From Halobacteriales archaeon SW_6_65_15 (lineage in GTDB: Archaea; Halobacteriota; Halobacteria; Halobacteriales; Haladaptataceae), in NCBI GenBank assembly GCA_003023465.1, contig PXSM01000135.1, positions 1 through 39,181 on the forward strand: a DNA stretch of 39,181 nucleotides. Direction: 5' to 3'. This document shows, piece by piece, positions 1 through 7,737 of this stretch. Every line of letters begins with the position of its first letter. The stretch's first letter is position 1. Below the pieces are notes generated by a model, which was given only the letters and a program-made list of their open reading frames with translations, was not told where the DNA came from and made no database searches. Both the position numbers and the translations under genes were made by a program.

Positions 1-330
1 GGCCCGTGGGGCGTCGAGTGGGAGGGCAACGAGCCGTACAACCGACAGCTCGACCTCTATCGGGGCGTGTCGTCGTGCAACAGCGCCACCTGCATGACCC
101 AGACGCTCTCGGAGGAGAACGTCCGACCCGACTACATCTACCTGCCCAAAGGCAAGTTCACGGTCCGGGGCATGCAGTACCAGCGAACGAGCCAACTTGC
201 GATGTCGATGCACCTCTCGCCGCGCTACCAGACGGTCTTCGAGAACGACGGCGTGATCATCTTCGAGATGGTGAACGCCGAAAGCGCAGACGACGAAAGT
301 CAGGGCGGAGACGGCGAATCCGGGTCGTAG
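1..330 (+). CDS. C-terminal end of a protein truncated by the window edge (unknown function)
   Basis: Frame 1 is open from base 1 to TAG at 328-330 (GPWGVEWEGNEPYNRQLDLYRGVSSCNSATCMTQTL...DGESGS); haloarchaeal acidic composition and Ser/Gly-rich tail. Confidence 0.6.
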   Translation, partial: GPWGVEWEGNEPYNRQLDLYRGVSSCNSATCMTQTLSEENVRPDYIYLPKGKFTVRGMQYQRTSQLAMSMHLSPRYQTVFENDGVIIFEMVNAESADDESQGGDGESGS

Positions 331-353
331 ATCGGTAACCGTCGGAAAGGCGA

Positions 354-2390
354 TCAGACGCTCCGGTTCTCGGTTCGCTCGACCCGGAGGTCCCGGTCGT
401 CCAGCGCCGCGAGCAGGTGGGGCACGTCGCAGTCGCCAACCACGTTGAAGGCGGTGAGACGGGGGTCGTACGGGTACTCCCGGTTTGTCGCCATCTCGCG
501 GAAGCCCGGCCCGAGGTCCCGGAGGTCCACGGTCCCGATTCCGTCGTCGGTGACGGCCGCGTACAGCGCGTGGTACGCGCCGACTCCTTCTCCGACGAGC
601 GTGACCTCCTCCGCGTCGGTCTCCGACCGGAGGAACTCGACGGCCCGGAGTACGTCGTAGACTCGCATCCCGAACAGCGAGGTGCCCAGCAGCAGCGCGT
701 CGTACGCGAACTTGAACTCGGTGCCGTAGAGGCCGTAGTAGTCGTCGGCCCAGTTCGGGATTGGAACGTGGCGGTTCCGGACCGCCCCGACTCCGCGGGG
801 GTCGAAGACGAAGACCGTCCCGCGCCGCGCCGCGAGCGACGCGACCTCCTCGCTCCGTTCGGCCAAATCCTCCGTGCCGCGGTCGTAGAGTACGACGGCA
901 GGGGACCGAGTCGTTTCCGTTGACGGGGGGCCAGTAGCCCCCTCCGACTGGGACCGAGTCGATTCCGCCGGGTCCGAGACCAGCACGCCCGCGACTACGG
1001 CGTCGGGGTCGCGCTCGGACCGGAACCAGACGCGTTCGACCGTCAACCCCTCGAACTCGTCCTCGGCGACGAACCGGGGGTGCAGGTCGCACCGCTCGCG
1101 GTCGAGGTCGAACTGGTCCACGACGGTTCGCCGGACGTTCTCGGAATCGACATCGTCGGAATCCGTGGTCTCCTCCGGAGTGACTTCGGACTCCACGTAC
1201 GCGCGGACGAGGTCGTCGATGGTCCGCTCGTCGTCGTATGCGGCGCAGACGCTCCCCTCCGGGGTGCAGTGGAGGTCGGCTTCGTCGACGACCGTCAGTT
1301 CGCCGTCGTGCGATTCGAATTCGCCGTCACCCAACCGGTCGCACAGCCACTCGAACAACGGGTCGCCGATTTCGTACACGGAACAGTGAGTCTCGTCGGC
1401 GACGACGAGGTCGAGGTTCTCGACGGCGTCGTACAGGTCGTAGACATGGCGCGCCCGGTCGTCGGTCTCGCGAACCCCTTCGATGGGGAAGTACTCGTCG
1501 GACGCGGCCGCACCGACGCAGACGGGGCTGGGCGCGATGGCGGTCACGAGGTCGTCGTAGTTGAACCCCGCAGGGATGGCACCGACTACGTTCTGTTCGG
1601 CGTCGATGCGCTTGCCGGTTTTCAGCCACTCCTCGCGCTCGGTCACGGCACAGCAGGGCGCGGCGGCGTCGATGCGGTCGTCCGCGAGCATCAGGTACTC
1701 CGTCTGAATCCCGCCGCCGGAGGTACCCGTGACGCCGATTCGGTCCGCGTCAACGTCCGACCGCTCGTGGAGGTAGTCGAGGCCGCGACGGGCGTCGTGG
1801 ACCATCCACCGCGCGAGGTTCGCACCCGCGTAGAAGCACTGCTGGCCCGCGTAGCAGTGGGCGAACACGCCGCCGCCCCCGCTGACCAGCGCCTCGCCCG
1901 TCTCGGGGTCGCGGTACTGCTCGCGCTCGCCCTGCGCGACGGGGTCGAGGGCGAGGACTACGAACCCGTTCAGCGCGAGTTCGGCGCACGCCTTCTGGTT
2001 GAGCGCGTCGGCCTTCGCGGCCTCGGCGTGCCCGCAGAGGAACAGCACGGCCGGGTGCGGACCGTCGCCGTCGGGCACGTAGCAGTTCGCCGTGACGTGG
2101 AAGTCCGGGAGGCTCTCGAAGACGATGCGCTCGACTGCGTAGCCGTCTCGGGTCAGCACGCCGCGGGTTTCCACCGCGAGGTCGTCCGGGCGCTCGGGGA
2201 GTCCGCCGATGACCGACAGGAACCGGTCGCGGACGCGCTCGCGACGCGCCTCGAACTCGCGCTGCGAGTCGATTCCGCGCTTCTCGTCGCGCTCGGCCGC
2301 GAAGTGGTCGGCCGCGCGACCCCGGAGGTACCGCGATAGCTGGGTCTCGGCGTCGAAGTAGCCGTTCAGCCCCGGATCGAAGCCGTCCAT
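354..2390 (-). CDS. Large alpha/beta hydrolase, acetyl-xylan-esterase (AXE1)-like, two hydrolase halves
   Basis: 678 aa ORF; FLCGHAEAAK, GVTGTSGGG nucleophile elbow, DETHCSVYE; second hydrolase-like half in the C-terminus. Confidence 0.8.
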   Translation of the reverse strand: MDGFDPGLNGYFDAETQLSRYLRGRAADHFAAERDEKRGIDSQREFEARRERVRDRFLSVIGGLPERPDDLAVETRGVLTRDGYAVERIVFESLPDFHVTANCYVPDGDGPHPAVLFLCGHAEAAKADALNQKACAELALNGFVVLALDPVAQGEREQYRDPETGEALVSGGGGVFAHCYAGQQCFYAGANLARWMVHDARRGLDYLHERSDVDADRIGVTGTSGGGIQTEYLMLADDRIDAAAPCCAVTEREEWLKTGKRIDAEQNVVGAIPAGFNYDDLVTAIAPSPVCVGAAASDEYFPIEGVRETDDRARHVYDLYDAVENLDLVVADETHCSVYEIGDPLFEWLCDRLGDGEFESHDGELTVVDEADLHCTPEGSVCAAYDDERTIDDLVRAYVESEVTPEETTDSDDVDSENVRRTVVDQFDLDRERCDLHPRFVAEDEFEGLTVERVWFRSERDPDAVVAGVLVSDPAESTRSQSEGATGPPSTETTRSPAVVLYDRGTEDLAERSEEVASLAARRGTVFVFDPRGVGAVRNRHVPIPNWADDYYGLYGTEFKFAYDALLLGTSLFGMRVYDVLRAVEFLRSETDAEEVTLVGEGVGAYHALYAAVTDDGIGTVDLRDLGPGFREMATNREYPYDPRLTAFNVVGDCDVPHLLAALDDRDLRVERTENRSV

Positions 2391-2460
2391 ACCGTACGGA
2401 ACTGTCAGGTCCGGATTAACTTTATCGAAGGCTAGACTGAGTCTCCCGGGCCGGGGCGAC

Positions 2461-3633
2461 TCAGAACAGCGGGTCGAGTTCGCCGTCGTCGTCCTCGACG
2501 AGGTCCGCGGTCTGCTCCTGACTCTGGGCCTGAATCTCGTCGATGTTGTCCTGCGCGTCGATGGCGACCTCCTGTAGCTCGTCTACCCGCGGCACGTCCG
2601 AGACGCCCGAGAGGAGGACGACGCCAGCGACGTGTTCGGCGTCCGGAACCGGGTAGTCGCCGCCTCGGACCTCCATCGAGCCGGTCTGCTGTTCGAGCCA
2701 CTTGCGACCCTTCTCGACGCCCTTGCGATTGAGGTACTGGGAGGGACCGCTGGCGACCAGCAGCGACTTGTCGGCGCTCTCCAGTTCGGCGGGGAGCGTG
2801 AGTCGCCCCAGCGCCGCCTTCCGAACGAGGCTGGTGATGCGGTTGGTCGCGTGGGTCGAATCGACCTCCTCGGTGCCGTCGCTCTTGAACCGCGAGAGGA
2901 GGCCGCCCGAGGGATTATCGACCTCCTCGGCGGCGTAGCCGACCGTCGAGACCCCGCCGGAGTCGAGGGTGTTGATGATCTCGCTGGAGTCCACGACACT
3001 CTCGCCGACCTCCTCGCCCCGCGAGACCTCGCCCGCGCCGAACAGGATGCCGAACCGTCGGACGATTTCCTCGTTGATGCGGTCGTAGCCGCCGCCCATG
3101 CTCTCGCCCGCCTCGCGCCACGCGTCGTTGTCGAACACGAGGAGGTTGTCCACTTCGCGGACGAACGTTTGGAACGACCGCGCGGCGTTCAGCGTGTAGA
3201 TACCCCCTTCGTCACGCCCCGGAAGGACGCCGAGGCCGTACACCGGCTCGGTGTAGATGCGCTTGAGGTACTTCGCGAGTACGGGCGCGCCGCCCGACCC
3301 CGTCCCGCCGCCCATCCCGGCGACGATGAGGAAGGCGTCGATGTCGTGGATAGGGACGTTGTCCACCGCACCCTGAATCTCGTCGATGTCCTCCTCGGCG
3401 ATCTCCGCGCCGAGTTCGTTGTCCGCGCCGACGCCGTGGCCCTTCACGCGCGACTGGCCGATGAGCACCTGATTTTCCACGGGCACGTAGTCGAGCCCCA
3501 CGAGGTCGGCCTTCGCGGTGTTGACCGCGACCGCCGAACGGACAGCCTCACCTCCGGTCCGCTGGTCGTACTCGATGAACTTGTCGACGATCTTGCCCCC
3601 GCACTGTCCGAAGCCGATCATCGCGAGCTTCAC
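2461..3633 (-). CDS. cetZ: CetZ tubulin-like GTPase
   Basis: VKLAMIGFGQCGGKIVDKF, GMGGGTGSGGAP (tubulin/FtsZ signature), NTAKADL, VYGLGVLPGRDEGG. GTG start at 3633 has GGAGGTG a few nt upstream, preferable to the 3666 start. Confidence 0.93.
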   Translation of the reverse strand: MKLAMIGFGQCGGKIVDKFIEYDQRTGGEAVRSAVAVNTAKADLVGLDYVPVENQVLIGQSRVKGHGVGADNELGAEIAEEDIDEIQGAVDNVPIHDIDAFLIVAGMGGGTGSGGAPVLAKYLKRIYTEPVYGLGVLPGRDEGGIYTLNAARSFQTFVREVDNLLVFDNDAWREAGESMGGGYDRINEEIVRRFGILFGAGEVSRGEEVGESVVDSSEIINTLDSGGVSTVGYAAEEVDNPSGGLLSRFKSDGTEEVDSTHATNRITSLVRKAALGRLTLPAELESADKSLLVASGPSQYLNRKGVEKGRKWLEQQTGSMEVRGGDYPVPDAEHVAGVVLLSGVSDVPRVDELQEVAIDAQDNIDEIQAQSQEQTADLVEDDDGELDPLF

Positions 3634-3998
3634 GCCGACCACCTCCCGGCGCAGGTGGCCCCGCACCCGACGCGTGCGTCGTTGCTAAATGCCGCTCGTA
3701 CACGAACCCCGTACTGAGTGTTACACATACCGTAGCCCCCGGGGTGTGCGACCACGGGTACCGTGATAAATCCTCAGTACAGTTTTGTCCCCGGAGCGAC
3801 AGCTGCTCCCTTCGACAATCGGCGACGGCTCTCGTCAGGGGCGGCGTAACCGCAAGGTCGCTACCGCGGGCTTTGCCTAGGGGTCTCGCTCGTGGCGAAC
3901 CGTTTTTTGGCATCCTAAATACAAATTACGCGAGCCACTGCTGACGAGATACAGTAGTTAATTGTTCTTCACGATAGTTACGGTGTTCGTGGGAAACG

Positions 3999-4828
3999 AT
4001 GAAGCGGACACTCCTGATCGCACTGATCGTACTCGGATGGGTGGGCGGCGCGACGCTGGCTTCGGCGGGAACTCGGCGCCGAACGCTGCCGCGGCGACCG
4101 CGGACTCGGTGACGACGGCCGACCGAGCGGAGCAGGCCGACACCACCGACCTGCCGCCGGGGCTGAGCGAGGAGGGCGTCGTGGACCCGCTAGCGCTGGT
4201 CGATGCACGCAGGCAGACGCTCCAGAACACGTCGTACACGCTCTCGACCTCGTACACGTACCGCGACCAGAACGGAACGGTATTCGCTCAGGGAACGTAC
4301 ACAGCGCGAGTCGCGCCCGGAGCGGAGTCGTATTACGCGACCGTGGCGGACAGGTACGAGAACGACACGCGAGCCGTCGGGGCTGACCACTACGACGTGG
4401 CGGTGTGGGCGAACGAGACCGACCGGGTGATCGCCCGAAGCGACTCCGGCGGCGAGACGAGCTACCGGACAGTGGAGCGCTCGGACGCCCCGCTGAGTCC
4501 GTCCACGCAGTGGCAACTCCTCTACGCCGCGTTCGGAACCACCGACACAGCGGTCGTCGGGCAGGTCGAACACGACGGTACGACGCTGTACAAGATAACC
4601 TCCACGTCCTCGCCGGAGCCCCGGTCCGCCTACGCCGGGACCCTGTACGACTTCACGGCGCTCGTGGACTCGGAGGGCGTCGTCCACAGTTTCTCCTTAA
4701 CCCACGAGACGACCGTGGCGGATCGCTCGGCGATAGTCACCAGAACGACGCAACTCGTCAGGATCGGAAACACGACGGTCGAACGGCCGTCGTGGTACCA
4801 GCGGGCGGTCGGCAACGAGTCGGAGTAA
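3999..4828 (+). pseudogene. Secreted/surface hypothetical protein with signal peptide; frameshifted near 4067-4070
   Basis: ATG 3999 encodes MKRTLLIALIVLGWVGGATLASAG (signal peptide) in frame 0; the mature coding sequence (GNSAPNAAAATADSV...YQRAVGNESE*) continues in the neighbouring frame to 4828. Confidence 0.65.
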
Positions 4829-4865
4829 TCGTAACTCCGCAGTCTCCGCCCTCACGTACTTCCGG

Positions 4866-5108
4866 CTACGCCGTCGCTGAGACGTGCTCGCCGACCGACT
4901 CCACGATAGCGTCCACGTCGAACTCGTCTTCGTCCTTGTCGAAGACCTGCTCGCCGTTAGCTCGCACCTTGAAGACGCCACTGTCACCCGTCACGAGCGC
5001 CACGGAGTCCAGTCGCTCGCCGTACTCGCTGAGGATCGCGTGCTGTACGTCCTGTGCCCGGTCGAGCATCCCGCAAGGGACGCAGTATTCGATTTCGACG
5101 TCCGTCAT
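4866..5108 (-). CDS. SelT/SelW/SelH (Rdx) family redox protein
   Basis: MTDVEIEYCVPCGMLDRAQDVQHAIL..., CxxC after the first beta strand, FKVRANGEQVFDK; ATG at 5108. Confidence 0.85.
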   Translation of the reverse strand: MTDVEIEYCVPCGMLDRAQDVQHAILSEYGERLDSVALVTGDSGVFKVRANGEQVFDKDEDEFDVDAIVESVGEHVSATA

Positions 5109-5243
5109 GTCCGTTCGGACGTAAGAACCGGACGCACTTAAAAGAGGGCGCGAAGGCAAGCGGGGGCGGAGCGAACAGGTCGTTTGCGTTATCGTTTCCG
5201 TTTACGTTTTCGAAGCTACCTCGTCAGCCTCGAATCCTTCCGT

Positions 5244-5621
5244 TCAGTCCTTTAGTCGCCCGCCGTCGTTGTCGATACTGTACACGTCCACGTCCTCGCC
5301 CGTCGCGGTGTCCCTGTCGGCCGCGGTGTCGATGGCGTCCCGCAGGAGGTCCTCGGCACTGTCGAGGCTGAGACTCCGGTCCGTCCCTTCGAGGACGCCG
5401 AGGGTGAACTGTGCGCCCGACCCCTTGGCAATCACCGCGTCGGTGGTGACGCCGCCGGTGGCGTCCACGCCTCCGGAGTCGCCCACCGCGGCCGCGCCGA
5501 CCTCCCCGAGGTCGAAGACGTGCTGTTTCGAGCCGCTCTGGACGGTTCCCCCTTCCGTGAGCAGTCGGTCCCCCGCGATTGCGGCACCGCCGTCCACTTC
5601 GATTCCGACGATGGTTGCCAT
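5244..5621 (-). CDS. Short proteasome beta-like (Ntn fold) protein
   Basis: MATIVGIEVDGGAAIAGDRLLTEGGTVQSGSKQHVFDLGEVGAAAVGDSGG resembles the N-terminus of proteasome beta subunits; only 125 aa. Confidence 0.6.
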   Translation of the reverse strand: MATIVGIEVDGGAAIAGDRLLTEGGTVQSGSKQHVFDLGEVGAAAVGDSGGVDATGGVTTDAVIAKGSGAQFTLGVLEGTDRSLSLDSAEDLLRDAIDTAADRDTATGEDVDVYSIDNDGGRLKD

Positions 5622-6019
5622 GTGAGAATCGACGGGGGCTTTCGGGAAGTGTGTTGTTGCCGCTAGGGAACGTTTACGAGACTTCGTCTTCTCGGTAAGC
5701 TAGAAAAATCGGGGACGGAAAAGAGACTGAGAACGTTCAGAAAGCCCCCGTCCGGTCGCGGTCGCTCACCGAGATATTCTGGCCCGCGCCGCAGGCGACG
5801 GCCCCTTTATCCGCCCGGCGGTGGATTGGTTCATCGAGCGCGTCCTCGTGGATTGCGTCACCGAGCGCGAGCTGCGGAGAGAAATCTAATTATTTTCTTA
5901 GCGAATAAAAACATGGATTAGAAACAGTATTTCATTTGTATGAGCGTCGTGGCGGGGTCGCGTCGAATGTGGCCGCGGGCAGACGAGTTAAGGATTCGCT
6001 CGTAGTGCATCCTGTATCA

Positions 6020-7090
6020 ATGTCTCAGGGAGAACCACTCAGAGTCGGAGTTATCGGCGGTGGCTACATCGGAACCACGGTCGGGCGGCTGTTCAATCAG
6101 GACCCTCGCTCGACGGTCGCGGCGCTCGCGGAGGTGGACGAGGAGACCCTGCGGACCGCGAGCCAGACGCTTTACGTCGGCGAAGACTCGCAGTACGAGG
6201 ACTACCGCGAGCTACTGGATAGCGAGGACCTCGACGCGGTGCTGATCGGGACGCCCCACACGCTCCACTACGAGATGGTGATGGCGGCGCTGGACCGCGA
6301 TCTCCACGTCTTCTGCGACAAGCCGCTCACGACCGATCTGGAGCGGGCGCACGACCTCGCCGACCGCGCCGAGCGGAGCGAGCAGGTGCTGATGGTCGGC
6401 TACCAGCGCCACCTCAATCCGGCGTTCCAGTCGGCCCGCGAACGGTGGCAGGGAGACAGCTCCGGTTCCAACTCAGAGTCCGACGCCGACTCGAACCTCG
6501 ACGCGAACGCTGGACCGAACCCCGAACCCGAGTACCTGAGCGCCGAGATCACGCAGAACTGGCTCTCGCGGTTCGAGGGGACGTGGCGCACCGACCCCGA
6601 CCTCTCGGGCGGCGGCAACCTCTACGACACCGGAAGCCACCTCATCGACGGCGTGCTCTGGACCACGGGGTTGACGCCCGCGTCGGTCAGCGCCGAGATG
6701 GTCTTCGCCGACGAGGAGCGCCGGGTGGATCAGCGCGCGCTCCTCACCGTCGAGTTCGAGAACGGCGCGCACGGCACCATCTCGGTCCACAGCACCGCCC
6801 CGTGCGTGCGCGAACACGTTCACGTCTGGGACGAGCAGGGCGCGGTGTACCTCGAAGGCAGGCAGTGGGAGGAGCGCCGGATCAGTCGCATCGACGCCGA
6901 CAGCACGACGGTCCTCCCTTACGTCGACCGCGAACAGCAGAAGGACAAGGCCGAGGCGTTCCTCGATTGCGTCGAGACGGGCGCGGAACCGCCTGCGACC
7001 GCCCGGGACGCGCTGGCGGTCACGGCGCTGACCGAGACGGCCTACGAGTCCGCGCGGAGCGGGGAGCGAGTAGAAGTGGAACTGAATTAG
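6020..7090 (+). CDS. Gfo/Idh/MocA family NAD(P)-dependent oxidoreductase
   Basis: LRVGVIGGGYIGTTVGRLF (Rossmann), CDKPLTTD, GGGNLYDTGSHLIDGVLWTTG; ATG at 6020 is preferred over the 5936 start. Confidence 0.92.
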   Translation: MSQGEPLRVGVIGGGYIGTTVGRLFNQDPRSTVAALAEVDEETLRTASQTLYVGEDSQYEDYRELLDSEDLDAVLIGTPHTLHYEMVMAALDRDLHVFCDKPLTTDLERAHDLADRAERSEQVLMVGYQRHLNPAFQSARERWQGDSSGSNSESDADSNLDANAGPNPEPEYLSAEITQNWLSRFEGTWRTDPDLSGGGNLYDTGSHLIDGVLWTTGLTPASVSAEMVFADEERRVDQRALLTVEFENGAHGTISVHSTAPCVREHVHVWDEQGAVYLEGRQWEERRISRIDADSTTVLPYVDREQQKDKAEAFLDCVETGAEPPATARDALAVTALTETAYESARSGERVEVELN

Positions 7091-7629
7091 CGACTATCGT
7101 CGAGCGCGCCGGATTCCGCGAGTTCGGTCAGCGACCTGTCCACCAACTCCCGGACGACAAACTCCTCATAGTACTGGGTTTCGCAATACTCGCAGGGTTG
7201 CATCTCGCGGGCGACCGCCTCGATCTCGTCGCCGTGCTCGGCGTAGAGTTCCTCGACTAGCGAGTGAATCCCCTCGCGGACGGTCGCGCGCGCGCCAGCC
7301 AGCTGCTCGTCGGCCCCCTCCGGGAGGTCGTAGGCGAACACCCGCGCGTTCGATTTGTAGTACTTCCGCGTCCCGCCACCCCCCTCTTCGAGCCGAGAGA
7401 TCTCGACGATACTGGCGTCGGAGAGGACGTTCACGTGGTGTCTGACCGTCGTCTCGGCCTTGTCTTCGCCTCGCTCGGCGAGTTCCATCCGTATCTCCGC
7501 GATTGTCATCTCCCTGTCGGCGAGCATGTCGAGGATCTTGGCCCGCACGTCGTTTTCGAGAGCTTTCGCCTTCGCCGGGTCGGTGGTGATGACCTCCCGG
7601 ACGGGGACGTCGGATTCGAGGAGACTCAT
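7087..7629 (-). CDS. ArsR-type winged-helix transcriptional regulator, probably metal-responsive
   Basis: KALENDVRAKILDMLADREMTIAEIRMEL...TTVRHHVNVLSDASIVEI (wHTH); C-terminal CEYCETQYYEEF; divergent from the metal ATPase. Confidence 0.85.
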   Translation of the reverse strand: MSLLESDVPVREVITTDPAKAKALENDVRAKILDMLADREMTIAEIRMELAERGEDKAETTVRHHVNVLSDASIVEISRLEEGGGGTRKYYKSNARVFAYDLPEGADEQLAGARATVREGIHSLVEELYAEHGDEIEAVAREMQPCEYCETQYYEEFVVRELVDRSLTELAESGALDDSR

Positions 7630-7662
7630 TCATTCGCCAGTACGGGAAACGCCGTAGTAAGT

Positions 7663-7689
7663 GTAGCGCTATATTAGCTGTACCGCTAC
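7663..7689. promoter_or_regulatory. Candidate operator dyad in the divergent regulator/ATPase intergenic region
   Basis: GTAGCG (7663-7668) - 15 nt including an AT-rich TATA-like ctatatta - CGCTAC (7684-7689). Confidence 0.4.
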
Positions 7690-7737
7690 GATACTAGTCG
7701 TAACGGTTTAGACCCGAGGACCCAAAGGGCCTGATAG

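Noticed and set aside
1080-2339. 419-aa plus-strand ORF opposite the esterase
   Set aside because: Antisense shadow ORF; the minus strand shows real family motifs.
3740-3915. GC-rich intergenic stretch ending in a T run (gaaccgttttttgg), possible ncRNA/terminator
   Set aside because: No convincing extended stem could be built by eye and no known RNA family recognised.
5737-5889. Minus-strand open stretch LDFSPQLALGDAIHEDALDEPIHRRADKGAVACGAGQNISVSDRDRTGAF*
   Set aside because: No start codon in frame and no recognisable family; short open frames are common at this GC. It might be a gene remnant, but I cannot support it.
6462-6534. Acidic Ser/Asp/Asn linker (GDSSGSNSESDADSNLDANAGPNPEPE) within the Gfo/Idh/MocA protein
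   Set aside because: Low-complexity acidic insertions are common in haloarchaeal enzymes; not considered unusual enough.
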